From assembly GCA_024279865.1 (NCBI GenBank), contig JAJRRC010000084.1, positions 1-37,691 on the forward strand: a DNA stretch of 37,691 bases. The letters are read 5' to 3'. The notes under the pieces were generated by a model that saw nothing but the letters and a program-made list of their open reading frames with translations, made no database searches and was not told the origin of the DNA. Origin of the DNA: Planctomycetota bacterium. Its GTDB lineage: Bacteria; Planctomycetota; Phycisphaerae; Phycisphaerales; Phycisphaeraceae. This document shows positions 26,256-35,122 of the stretch, in pieces. Position numbers and translations under genes: made by a program. The number at the start of each line of letters is the position of its first letter. Positions within the stretch are counted from its first letter, which is position 1.

Positions 26256-29200
26256 GTGAATTGCCGTGGCTGCTCCCTCCAATATTCATCGAAATCTGTG
26301 ACAACGCTGGTTGATTATTCGTTAGGCAAGGTCCGATCCGGTCTGGATTTACCGAGGGCATCTTTTTCGAACAGGACGCCTGATGGCCGTCAATCGACGA
26401 TTACAGACCTGCGGACCCAGACCGCTGGTAACACGGTTTATACCTACAACGATGCAGACCAGATCGTCGCTGTCACAACGGTAGACCCAGATGCTGCCCC
26501 CGGAAGCAATGGTCCCTTAACTGCTCAAACTACCCGATTCACCTACGACAGCATGGGCCGTCAAACGCGCATCGAACAGCCCGACGGCACCTTGCAGCAT
26601 CGTGAATATAACTACCGCGGCCAACTCGCCAAATCCTATGGCACAACTGGCTACCCCGTGCAATACACCTATGACACCCAAGGTCGTCGCAAAACCCTGA
26701 TCACCTGGAAAGATTTCAACCAGGACACCGGGACCCCCGGGATCGGCGTCTCCGGCAAGGCCACCACCACGTGGCACTACAATCCCTATCGCGGCTTCCT
26801 CGACAGCAAAATCTACGACGACGGCAAAGGTACTGCATATACCTACACCAATGCCGGTCGCTTACAAACCCGCACCTGGCAACGGGGCGTCACAACGACC
26901 TACGCTTATGATCCCGCAGGCCAACTGCTCAGTGTGGACTACTCCGATACCACGCAAGATATAGCCTACGTCTATGATCGCCTTGGCCGCCGCCAAAGCA
27001 CCATCGACGCAGCCGGGTTGACCAGCTACGCCTATCTCGACGGTGCCAATAACCTCGTAACTTCTATGACTGTCACCCCTGGAAGCACGGTTTCAGGCAC
27101 CCCCGGAAGTTCGGACACTCTCACAGGCACACAGCTCAGCTACGCCTATGATGCCCAGCTTCGCCGTCAAAGTGTGACTGCTTCCCGCCTCGTCAATAGC
27201 GTGATGACTTCCTATCACACGACTGGCTACACCTACGACGCAGCCTCTCGCCTGAGCACCGTCACCGATGGCACCAACTTTGCCACCTACAATTACCTTG
27301 CCAATTCAGGCAACATGATCGACAATGTGGTTTATGCAGTGGATACGAATTTGACCGATGGCCAACAATTACCAACGACAAACATGTTCACCACAACCAA
27401 AACCTACGATCAACTCGGCCGCTTCGTTAGCCACCAGTCTGTCCGCACGTCAGATAGTGCGGTCCTCTCAAGCTACGGCTACACCTACAACAAGCAAGGC
27501 CAACGCGCCCAAGCTCAAATGACCGACGGCAGCTATTGGGATTATCAATATGACCCGTTAGGTCAGCTATCCGGTGCGGCCAAGTTTGCTCCCGGGGGCG
27601 GGGGCAAAATCCTTCCCGGCTATCAATACAACTACCAATACGACCAGATTGGCAACCGCACCAAAGTATCCACTGGCGGCGATCCCTTCGGCCTCAACCA
27701 ACGTGATACCACCTATCAATCCAATACGCTCAACCAATACACCCAGATCAACAATCATCCCTACGTGAGCGTCCTTGGGCAATCCCAACAGGACGCGACG
27801 GTAACTGTGCAACTCGATAACACGCAGCCCATCAAGTCGGGCAGTACCCAGCAGACCACCGCTGGCACATTCATCGCTCAAACGACCCGAACCGCTATTC
27901 CCAACACGACTGACGCTGCCTTCTATGCAGAATTGGAAGTAGATACAGGTTCCGGGGCCGGGGGAACTTCCGGGGGGCGGGCTGAATTGGACCTAGCCGT
28001 CACAGGCGTTCGCAATGCCCAAGGCCCCAACGGCGAAGATGCCATCGACACCAAAACCATCACCCGCCAAACGCCTGCGCTATTGGTTACACCCACCTAT
28101 GACGACGATGGTAATCTATTAAGCGATGACCGCTGGACCTACGTCTACAATGGCGAAAATAGATTGGTAGAGTTAATCCCTCAACCTGTTTACCATGCTG
28201 ATAGCCAGATATTAATGAAGCGATTGACGTTTATCTACGATAGCACGGGCCGTCGCATTGAAAAACGTGTGTACAGTTACAACACAGTGACGTTGCAGCA
28301 CGACACGCTCGAAGCCGTGACTCGCTATGTTTATGATGGCTGGTTACTCATTGTCGAGCTAACTCCTGCCGCGATTGTTGCCAACGAACCCACTGGCGAT
28401 TTGTCTCCGCTACGAACCTACACCAGTGGCCTCGATATCTCCGGCACGCCCGAAGGAGCAGGTGGCATCGCAGGCCTGCTCTTCACCCGCACCATCAACC
28501 CAACCAGCGACGATGATGTGTACGCCTACTGCTACGATGGCAATGGCAACGTGACTGATTTAATCAACATCCCCACCCCAACAGCCATCACCGCAGGCAC
28601 ACAAGTCGAGGTAAATGCAACCTATGAATACTCCCCCTTTGGCCAGCTAATCCGCGTCACGGGTGCTGCCGCCGATGCCAATCTTTTCCGCTTCAGCACC
28701 AAGTACACCGATGCGGAAACAGGATTCTGTTACTACGGGTATCGGTACTATGATTCCGTGTGGGGCAGGTGGCTGAATCGGGATCCGATTGAGGAAGATG
28801 GAGGGGTGAACGTTTATGGTCACTCTATAAACAATCCAAACAATAATTATGATGTGTTAGGGTTGAGTCTAATAACTCTTGATGTTCCCGCGACACAGAC
28901 TAAGTGTCAACTTGCATTGCAATGGATTTCTATGATGGCTAAGGGATCAACTATTGGTCTTTTGACCACTACGAATTCATTGCTTTGGCATCATTATTTG
29001 TATGGGAATGGTGCTCCAATGACTTTAGATATGAGTAGATTTGATCGCTTTAGTGCGACTAGAAATGGTATTGCAAGAGATATTTGGGAAATGGAGAACA
29101 ATTCTATTAAACTTGGAATACAGAATTTGCCATGTTCGCAAAGAAAAATGCTGTTCAGTGGGTATGGAACATGGCAGGGCTTGGCCTTGCCAAGTTATAT

Positions 29201-29294
29201 GATTCTTAATTATCAAATGAAGGCAAATTACTTGATTCAGGCAAAAAAGAATGTGGTAAAAAAGGTTGCTGTACGCGGATTTTTGTACGTCTAA
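26256..29294 (+). CDS. 5'-truncated Rhs/YD-repeat protein with variable C-terminal tip (copy 1)
   Basis: A 1012-residue frame. Only the part from about 26393 is Rhs; the first 45 codons are unrelated, so the annotated start is uncertain and this is probably a displaced 3' fragment. The core has many YD repeats (YTYDTQGRRKTL, YAYDPAGQLLS, YVYDRLGRRQS) and ends with the hallmark FSTKYTDAETGFCYYGYRYYD and GRWLNRDPIEE. After that the sequence becomes AT-rich and unrelated to copy 2: a tip of about 150 residues with NNYDVLGLS, then WHHYLYGNGAPMTLDMSRFD and six-A runs. This is the standard polymorphic-toxin layout, a shared shell and a swapped effector tip. The tip's activity is not recognised. A small membrane protein follows, a candidate immunity gene. 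Confidence 0.8.
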   Translation: MNCRGCSLQYSSKSVTTLVDYSLGKVRSGLDLPRASFSNRTPDGRQSTITDLRTQTAGNTVYTYNDADQIVAVTTVDPDAAPGSNGPLTAQTTRFTYDSMGRQTRIEQPDGTLQHREYNYRGQLAKSYGTTGYPVQYTYDTQGRRKTLITWKDFNQDTGTPGIGVSGKATTTWHYNPYRGFLDSKIYDDGKGTAYTYTNAGRLQTRTWQRGVTTTYAYDPAGQLLSVDYSDTTQDIAYVYDRLGRRQSTIDAAGLTSYAYLDGANNLVTSMTVTPGSTVSGTPGSSDTLTGTQLSYAYDAQLRRQSVTASRLVNSVMTSYHTTGYTYDAASRLSTVTDGTNFATYNYLANSGNMIDNVVYAVDTNLTDGQQLPTTNMFTTTKTYDQLGRFVSHQSVRTSDSAVLSSYGYTYNKQGQRAQAQMTDGSYWDYQYDPLGQLSGAAKFAPGGGGKILPGYQYNYQYDQIGNRTKVSTGGDPFGLNQRDTTYQSNTLNQYTQINNHPYVSVLGQSQQDATVTVQLDNTQPIKSGSTQQTTAGTFIAQTTRTAIPNTTDAAFYAELEVDTGSGAGGTSGGRAELDLAVTGVRNAQGPNGEDAIDTKTITRQTPALLVTPTYDDDGNLLSDDRWTYVYNGENRLVELIPQPVYHADSQILMKRLTFIYDSTGRRIEKRVYSYNTVTLQHDTLEAVTRYVYDGWLLIVELTPAAIVANEPTGDLSPLRTYTSGLDISGTPEGAGGIAGLLFTRTINPTSDDDVYAYCYDGNGNVTDLINIPTPTAITAGTQVEVNATYEYSPFGQLIRVTGAAADANLFRFSTKYTDAETGFCYYGYRYYDSVWGRWLNRDPIEEDGGVNVYGHSINNPNNNYDVLGLSLITLDVPATQTKCQLALQWISMMAKGSTIGLLTTTNSLLWHHYLYGNGAPMTLDMSRFDRFSATRNGIARDIWEMENNSIKLGIQNLPCSQRKMLFSGYGTWQGLALPSYMILNYQMKANYLIQAKKNVVKKVAVRGFLYV
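26393..28796 (+). repeat. Long direct repeat, Rhs core copy 1
   Basis: Closely similar at base level to 31558-33932, from ATGGCCGTCAATCGACG to the codons for DPIEE. This copy is 29 bases longer. The differences cluster at G/C-rich tracts (26497, 26734, 27592) and at one non-G-rich site (28362-28410). A substrate for recombination, deletion and tip exchange. Confidence 0.9.
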
Positions 29295-29463
29295 ATATTC
29301 ATTTTAGTGCCTCTGATATTACGAATTTTGATAATGGAAAAAGTTTTAATTACCTAGGAATGACAATTACAGACGATTTGGTTAACGCCTGTGGGCTTGG
29401 TGTTGATTTTTCAATCACAGCAACAAGCAATGAAAATAGCGATAGAATTTTTCCATGTAAGTA
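29241..29463 (+). other. Out-of-frame continuation of the copy-1 Rhs tip
   Basis: After the stop at 29292-29294, the -1 frame stays open to TAA at 29461-29463. It reads NIHFSASDITNFDNG, NYLGMTITDDLVNACGLGVD and ends SDRIFPCK, a protein-like composition. Two A_AAA_AAG heptamers in the zero frame (29243-29249 and 29258-29264) lie just before the stop and would allow a -1 shift into this frame. Either the tip is normally longer and has a one-base indel in a six-A run, or it is made by slippage. Confidence 0.5.
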
Positions 29464-29493
29464 ATTTACATAAAATTTAATTTGGATTAGAAT

Positions 29494-29787
29494 ATGAAAA
29501 AAGTTCTATGTGTAACATTATTGATGTATTTAATTAATATATTTTTTATGGCATTAGACGTCAAAAATCTTCCCGTGAGTTTTATGGCCTATGCTGACTA
29601 TGTGGCCTATGTGGGATGTTTTTTTGTGATCATGGGATGGCTGTTTAGTATAATTCTTTTATTTGTTTCAACGATAAAAACAGGCAATGGCAAAAATGTG
29701 AAAATACGCAATGTTTCGGCCGTAGTTGCGATATGTTGGTTTCTATTTCAATTTGTGATTCTAAATATTAGTGCGTTTCAGCGGTGA
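29494..29787 (+). CDS. Small membrane protein, candidate immunity to Rhs tip 1
   Basis: A 97-residue hydrophobic protein with three predicted membrane segments (about 3-20, 31-56, 75-93) and a basic loop (TIKTGNGKNVKIRN). It starts 30 bases after the end of the extended tip frame and shares its AT-rich composition. Its position directly after a variable Rhs tip is where cognate immunity genes lie, and membrane immunity often goes with pore-forming or membrane-acting toxins. The function is inferred from position only. The Shine-Dalgarno is weak. Confidence 0.6.
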   Translation: MKKVLCVTLLMYLINIFFMALDVKNLPVSFMAYADYVAYVGCFFVIMGWLFSIILLFVSTIKTGNGKNVKIRNVSAVVAICWFLFQFVILNISAFQR

Positions 29788-29810
29788 AGGAGCGGAGGAG
29801 CGGAGAAATA

Positions 29811-29870
29811 GAAAGGGGGAAGAAAAGGGGGAACAGAAAAGGGGGAACAGAAAAGGGGGAACAGAAAAGA
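29811..29870 (+). repeat. Purine-rich tandem repeat (AGAAAAGGGGGAAC)x3
   Basis: Three exact 14-base units (29821-29834, 29835-29848, 29849-29862) are preceded by GAAAGGGGGA and followed by a partial unit. Four G5 runs separated by 7-9 bases could fold as a G-quadruplex. They lie between the small membrane gene and the second Rhs gene. Confidence 0.85.
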
Positions 29871-29956
29871 AACTATGAAAGCCGTGTCTCCCGGTGAGCG
29901 GTGATTTTTGGGATCATATATCCCGTCAGTTATCGCGGGCTTCAAGCTTGTTGCTT

Positions 29957-29982
29957 GGCAGAGGAAAAGGGCAGAGGAAAAG
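29957..29982 (+). repeat. Tandem 13-mer GGCAGAGGAAAAG x2
   Basis: Exact copies at 29957-29969 and 29970-29982. The second runs into the left arm of the hairpin at 29978-30041. It belongs to the same purine-rich repeat cluster. Confidence 0.8.
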
Positions 29983-30041
29983 GGGACATTCTACTTTAAT
30001 GGAGCGAAAAAAAGATGAAAACAAGTAGAATGTCCCCTTTT
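29978..30041. repeat. REP-like hairpin: 19-bp perfect inverted repeat around the Rhs start codon
   Basis: AAAAGGGGACATTCTACTT (29978-29996) pairs exactly with its complement at 30023-30041, with a 26-base loop. The sequence type resembles palindromes linked to REP-associated (IS200-like) transposases. The ATG that opens the second Rhs frame (30015) is in the loop, and the right arm encodes residues 4-9. The element thus seems to have replaced the true 5' end of the Rhs gene. Confidence 0.8.
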
Positions 30042-33000
30042 CTTGACCCGACCAATCTGGTAACCACCACCAAAGTGTATTACGGCGGAGCCAAAGATGG
30101 CGAAGTTCACAGTATCACCTATCCCGACGGTCGTGTGTATGTGAGTCTGTCCAGTGAAACCCTAAACCCTTACGGCAACGGCGGCACGCTGACCACTTCT
30201 TATTCCGGCGTCCCCAATGATGCTGCCAATCCCACCTCCGTCATCAAAGGCACGAAAAATGAAGTCTATGAAGATGCTCAAGGACGCACTGCCTGGTACA
30301 AGACGTATGACGTCGAAACCGGTGTGTTGCTTTCTCATACCCAAAACACCACATTCGATTCCGCTGGGCGAGCGATACGCAGCGATGATCTTGTGCGTGG
30401 CACCTACACCACCAGTTCCTATGGCTGCTGTCAGCTTGACGCAACAACCGACGAATTGGGTATCGCCACCAGCTTTGGCTACGACGCACTGGATCGTCGT
30501 GAAACAGTCACCCGCAACGGCATCACCTTTTACACCACTTATGACGTGGCAAATCGTCCTTTGACCCAATCTCGCATTGATACCAATAGCCAAGCGGTTC
30601 TTCAGAGAACCATGACCTATAATTTATCAGGCCGTCTGCTTAGCAGTACCGATGCCTTGGGGAATATAACAACTTACACAGAAAGCCGTGATCCCCAAGG
30701 ACGTCGTGTTGAAACCGTTACAAACCCCGACGGCTCGACCGTGGTTAATACTTACAACCAGGACGACACGCTTTACAAGACTTCGGGTAGTGCCACTGCA
30801 ACCACGTTCTACGAATATGGCGTAGCCGTCGCTCCGATTGAAAACGCGCCCACGCTCCAATACGCCAAAGTCATTTCCATGGGCGATAATGGTGTTCAGA
30901 CCCAATGGGAGATGACCTTCACGGACATGCTTGGCCGCACGGTTTGCACGGTCTATGCAGATGCCACCCCCGCTGATCTAACAGACAATCCCATGGCACG
31001 TCTTTATTATGATGATACTTCGGGCCCCGGGGGCGGGGGTGGCCGCTTGCTTAAACAGGTCGATCCTGATGGCGTGACCACGCTCTACGGCTACAATGCT
31101 GACGGCGAACAGGACATCACTGCCATCGACCTCAACAGCAACGGCATCATCGACTACGGCATCGACCGCATCACCAAATCTGCCTCACTGCTCCTCGCTC
31201 AAGGCACATTGGATAACACCGTGGCCGTCCGTCGTAGCGAATCCTACGTTTGGACGGATAGCGATCTGGTCTCTACCGCTGGCACACTGACGAGCTACAC
31301 CGAATCTTCAATTGATGGCTACCAAACGTGGTCTGTGACGGTTGCTGCTGGGGCGACTTCCGGGGGTGCTTCCGGGGGGCTTGTTTCGCACACTCAAACC
31401 GTGCTTGATCGAGCTGCGCAGACTCAAACTACCACTTCCACCAATCCTGATGGAAGCTATACCGTCTCCATCACGACCAATGGCTACCTTCAGTCTTCTA
31501 CTTCTTATGATGCTAATGCTGTGATTCTCACGCAGCAGACTTACGCTTACGACGCGCATGGCCGTCAATCGACGATTACAGACCTGCGGACCCAGACCGC
31601 TGGCAACACGATTTATACGTATAACGATGCAGATCAGATCGTCGCGGTTACAACGGTGGATCCGGATGATGCCGGTCCTTTAACTGCCCAAACCACGCGG
31701 TTCACCTACGACAACATGGGACGCCAGACGCGCATCGAACAGCCCGACGGAACCTTGCAGCATCGTGAATATAACTACCGAGGCCAACTCGCCAAGTCTT
31801 GGTCTTCCGGGGGCGGCTACCCTGTGGAATACACCTACGACACCCAAGGTCGTCGAAAAACCTTGGTCACTTGGAAAGATTTCAACCAAGCCACCGGCAC
31901 CGGCGTCTCCGGCAAGGCCACCACCACATGGCACTACAATCCCTATCGCGGCTTCCTCGACAGCAAAATCTACGACGACGGCAAAGGGACTTCGTACACC
32001 TACACCAATGCGGGCCGCTTACAAACCCGCACCTGGCAACGGGGCGTCACAACGACCTACGCTTATGATCCCGCAGGCCAACTGCTCAGCGTGGACTATT
32101 CCGATACCACGCAAGATATAGCCTACGTCTATGATCGCCTTGGCCGCCGCCAAAGCACCATCGACGCAGCAGGGTTGACCAGCTACGCCTATCTCGACGG
32201 GGCGAATAATCTTGTTACGTCCATGACCGTGACCCCCGCCCCCGGGGGGGGGGCCGGAACCCCCGGAAGTACCGATACCCTGGCAGGCACACAGCTCAGC
32301 TACGCTTATGATGCCCAGCTTCGCCGCCAAAGTGTCACCGCTTCCCGCATGGTCACTGGTGTGATGACCTCCTATCACACGACTGGCTACACCTACGATG
32401 CAGCCTCTCGCCTGAGCACCGTCACCGATGGCACCAACTTTGCCACGTACAATTACCTTGCCAATTCAGGCAACATGATCGACAATGTTGTTTATGCAGT
32501 GGATACGAATTTGACCGATGGCCAACAATTACCAACGACCAACATGTTCACGACAAGCAAAACCTACGATCAACTCGGCCGTTTTACCCATCATCAGTCC
32601 GTGCGTGCTTCAGACGCTGCCGTGCTGTCGAGCTACGGCTACACCTACAACAAGCAAGGCCAACGCGCCCAAGCTCAAATGACCGACGGCAGCTATTGGG
32701 ATTATCAATATGACGCGTTAGGTCAGCTATCGGGTGCAGCCAAGTTCACATCAGCAGGCACGATTTTGCCTGGCTATCAATACAACTACCAATACGACCA
32801 GATCGGCAACCGCACCAAGGTTTCCACCGGCGGTGATCAGTTCGGCCTAAACCAGCGTAATACCACCTATCAATCCAACCTACTTAACCAGTACACCCAG
32901 ATCAACAATCATCCCTACGTGAGCGTGCTGGGCCAATCGCAACAGGACGCGACGGTGACCGTGCAACTCGACAGCACACAACCGATAAAACCCGGTAGTA

Positions 33001-34532
33001 CCCATCAAACCGCTGCCGGTACACACATCGCTCAAACGACCCGAACAGCGATTCCCAACACGACCGATGCAGCCTTCTATGCAGAATTAGAAGTTGATAC
33101 CACTTCCGGGGGCGGGGGAACTTCCGGCAACCGTGCGGAAATCGACGCCACCGTCACTGGCGTTCGCAATGCTCAAGGCCCCAACGGTGAAGATGCCATC
33201 GATACCAAAATCATCACCCGCCAAACCCCTGCATTACTGGTCACGCCGACCTATGACGACGATGGCAATCTGACCAGTGATGACCGTTGGACCTATGTTT
33301 ACAATGGCGAAAATAGATTGATCGAACTGCTACCTAAACCGGTCTACCGGGCTGATGGCCAGATACTAATGAAGCGTTTGACGTTTATCTACGATAGCAC
33401 CGGCCGTCGTATTGAAAAACGGGTGTACAGTTACAATACCACCACGTTGCAGCACGATACCTTGGAGGCCGTGACTCGTTATGTTTATGATGGCTGGTTA
33501 CTCGTTGCCGAGCTAACTCCCGAACCAAGCGGCGACCTGACCCCGCTCCGCACCTACACCCACGGCACCGACCTCTCCGGCACACCCGAAGGAGCTGGCG
33601 GCATCGCAGGCCTACTCTTCGCCCGCACCGTCAATCCGTCCAGTGACGATGAGGTACACGCCTACTGCTACGATGGCAATGGCAACGTGACTGATTTAGT
33701 CCACATCCCCACGCCCGCAGCCATCACCGCAGGCACACTTCCGGGGGTGGCGGCCAATTACGAATACTCCCCCTTTGGCCAGCTAATTCGCGTCACCGGC
33801 ACAGCTGCTGATGCGAACCCCTTCCGCTTCAGCACCAAGTACACCGATGCCGAGACAGGATTCTGTTACTACGGGTATCGGTACTATGATACCGTATGGG
33901 GCAGATGGCTGAATCGCGATCCGATTGAAGAAAAGGGCGGAGCTGGACTCTATGTTTTTGTTAATAATTTGCCTGTCTTTAAAGTTGATTATTTGGGGCT
34001 CTTTTTGGGTCCAGATCCAAATAACACGATAAATGCAAACCTGTCAAGTTGCAGAGTTCGTTTTAATCGATGCCGAACAAGAGGGGGGACTAAAGCTATG
34101 TGCCAAAATCGATTGAAAATTTGCTTTTCGACGTTTATTGGAGGTATTACGCCTGCATCTAATGCTTCTTGTTGCTATCCCAAATCCTATACTTATGCGT
34201 TCTCAAATGCTAATTGCTTTTGCAAATGTGCAGGTAATACTCTTTGGTCTATGGTTGTTCGCAGTTGCTTGAGGAAATCATATGTATCCGGTGCGACTCC
34301 GTCCGGAGGGCATCTGAACTGCTATAAATATGCAAGTCTGATGGGATATCGTATGCCATTTACAAAACTTGGGGCCTGTTATTCTAAATGCAATTTGGCA
34401 CCGGGACTGATTAAGTTGCCATGGCAAATACTTAAAGCTCAGTTACAGGCAATAAGCCAGAGTCTCCGAACATGGAATGTGTCTAAATCACCTGTGAATA
34501 AACGGAATCCAATTCTACGGTCATCGCCGTGA
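30015..34532 (+). CDS. Rhs/YD-repeat protein with cysteine-rich C-terminal tip (copy 2)
   Basis: A 1505-residue YD-repeat protein. Repeats run from about residue 85 to 1290 (SFGYDALDRRETV, YAYDAHGRQSTI, YAYDPAGQLLS). The Rhs hallmark FSTKYTDAETGFCYYGYRYYD then GRWLNRDPIEE comes at about 1275-1310. The remaining ~190 residues are AT-rich, unrelated to copy 1, and contain more than a dozen cysteines (CRVRFNRCRTRG, SCCYPKS, NCFCKCAGN), suggesting a disulphide-rich or metal-binding effector. No signal peptide or N-terminal delivery domain is present. The start lies in a REP-like hairpin loop, so the gene looks 5'-truncated. Several G-rich micro-repeats are read as Ser/Gly or Pro/Gly stretches. 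Two related membrane proteins follow. Confidence 0.85.
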   Translation: MKTSRMSPFLDPTNLVTTTKVYYGGAKDGEVHSITYPDGRVYVSLSSETLNPYGNGGTLTTSYSGVPNDAANPTSVIKGTKNEVYEDAQGRTAWYKTYDVETGVLLSHTQNTTFDSAGRAIRSDDLVRGTYTTSSYGCCQLDATTDELGIATSFGYDALDRRETVTRNGITFYTTYDVANRPLTQSRIDTNSQAVLQRTMTYNLSGRLLSSTDALGNITTYTESRDPQGRRVETVTNPDGSTVVNTYNQDDTLYKTSGSATATTFYEYGVAVAPIENAPTLQYAKVISMGDNGVQTQWEMTFTDMLGRTVCTVYADATPADLTDNPMARLYYDDTSGPGGGGGRLLKQVDPDGVTTLYGYNADGEQDITAIDLNSNGIIDYGIDRITKSASLLLAQGTLDNTVAVRRSESYVWTDSDLVSTAGTLTSYTESSIDGYQTWSVTVAAGATSGGASGGLVSHTQTVLDRAAQTQTTTSTNPDGSYTVSITTNGYLQSSTSYDANAVILTQQTYAYDAHGRQSTITDLRTQTAGNTIYTYNDADQIVAVTTVDPDDAGPLTAQTTRFTYDNMGRQTRIEQPDGTLQHREYNYRGQLAKSWSSGGGYPVEYTYDTQGRRKTLVTWKDFNQATGTGVSGKATTTWHYNPYRGFLDSKIYDDGKGTSYTYTNAGRLQTRTWQRGVTTTYAYDPAGQLLSVDYSDTTQDIAYVYDRLGRRQSTIDAAGLTSYAYLDGANNLVTSMTVTPAPGGGAGTPGSTDTLAGTQLSYAYDAQLRRQSVTASRMVTGVMTSYHTTGYTYDAASRLSTVTDGTNFATYNYLANSGNMIDNVVYAVDTNLTDGQQLPTTNMFTTSKTYDQLGRFTHHQSVRASDAAVLSSYGYTYNKQGQRAQAQMTDGSYWDYQYDALGQLSGAAKFTSAGTILPGYQYNYQYDQIGNRTKVSTGGDQFGLNQRNTTYQSNLLNQYTQINNHPYVSVLGQSQQDATVTVQLDSTQPIKPGSTHQTAAGTHIAQTTRTAIPNTTDAAFYAELEVDTTSGGGGTSGNRAEIDATVTGVRNAQGPNGEDAIDTKIITRQTPALLVTPTYDDDGNLTSDDRWTYVYNGENRLIELLPKPVYRADGQILMKRLTFIYDSTGRRIEKRVYSYNTTTLQHDTLEAVTRYVYDGWLLVAELTPEPSGDLTPLRTYTHGTDLSGTPEGAGGIAGLLFARTVNPSSDDEVHAYCYDGNGNVTDLVHIPTPAAITAGTLPGVAANYEYSPFGQLIRVTGTAADANPFRFSTKYTDAETGFCYYGYRYYDTVWGRWLNRDPIEEKGGAGLYVFVNNLPVFKVDYLGLFLGPDPNNTINANLSSCRVRFNRCRTRGGTKAMCQNRLKICFSTFIGGITPASNASCCYPKSYTYAFSNANCFCKCAGNTLWSMVVRSCLRKSYVSGATPSGGHLNCYKYASLMGYRMPFTKLGACYSKCNLAPGLIKLPWQILKAQLQAISQSLRTWNVSKSPVNKRNPILRSSP
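31558..33932 (+). repeat. Long direct repeat, Rhs core copy 2
   Basis: Counterpart of 26393-28796, about 5.2 kb away in the same orientation. Local changes include CTTCCGGGGG at 31804 and 33738 and a ten-G run at 32244-32253, where copy 1 has other sequence. Confidence 0.9.
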
Positions 34533-34577
34533 TGTTGAAGGTCTGATTGTGTGAAATTGTTTAGAGGAGATAGGCAC

Positions 34578-34979
34578 ATGAATGTAGTTTCCATGAAAAC
34601 AAAAGTTTTAATATTTAAAATTTTGTTGTATGGTTCTTTGTTTTGTGGATCCGGTCCATGTCTTGTGGCCTTGGACTCAGGTTTTGTGGGGAATCCCCAA
34701 AAAAAACGAGGTGGTTTTTGGTTGGATACAGGAGTGTTTTTTTCGCTGTGTTTTGTAATGCTTGCATTTGTGGTTGTTGCATGGTACTTCATGTCCTTTC
34801 CCGGGATATTAAAAAAAATTAGCTTGCTGGATAATGTCGTTTTTGCCATCATTCTCGCATTCTGGATTCCATATGCGTTTGGAGCAGGCGTAATGGTGTT
34901 GGGAGGTACTATTTTTTATGCGATTTTTGTTTTCATGGCTTGTCAATTAGTGTGTCGCCTAGAGATTTTGCCGCCATAA
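34578..34979 (+). CDS. Membrane protein A, candidate immunity to Rhs tip 2
   Basis: A 133-residue protein starting at the ATG at 34578, with AGAGGAGA 8 bases upstream; the frame is open 9 codons further but that start has no ribosome site. Four hydrophobic segments. The central FVVVAWYFMSFPGILKKISLLDNVVF is nearly the same as in the gene at 35123, so the two are tandem paralogues. It begins 45 bases after the Rhs stop and shares its low GC. Placement suggests immunity against the copy-2 tip; no known family is recognised. Confidence 0.65.
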   Translation: MNVVSMKTKVLIFKILLYGSLFCGSGPCLVALDSGFVGNPQKKRGGFWLDTGVFFSLCFVMLAFVVVAWYFMSFPGILKKISLLDNVVFAIILAFWIPYAFGAGVMVLGGTIFYAIFVFMACQLVCRLEILPP

Positions 34980-35122
34980 AAATAGTTTTAGGAGGGGATG
35001 GCTTGGTTGTTGCAGTTTTGGATGCGGGAATCATGCTCCTTGTTGCGATTGATTTTTTTAATAAAGTCTGCAACGCGTTATCGAAGGAATAAATATGAAA
35101 ATTAGAATTTAGGATATGTAGT

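Noticed and set aside
29811-29870. CRISPR-like array
   Set aside because: Units are 14 bases with no spacers; it is a simple tandem repeat.
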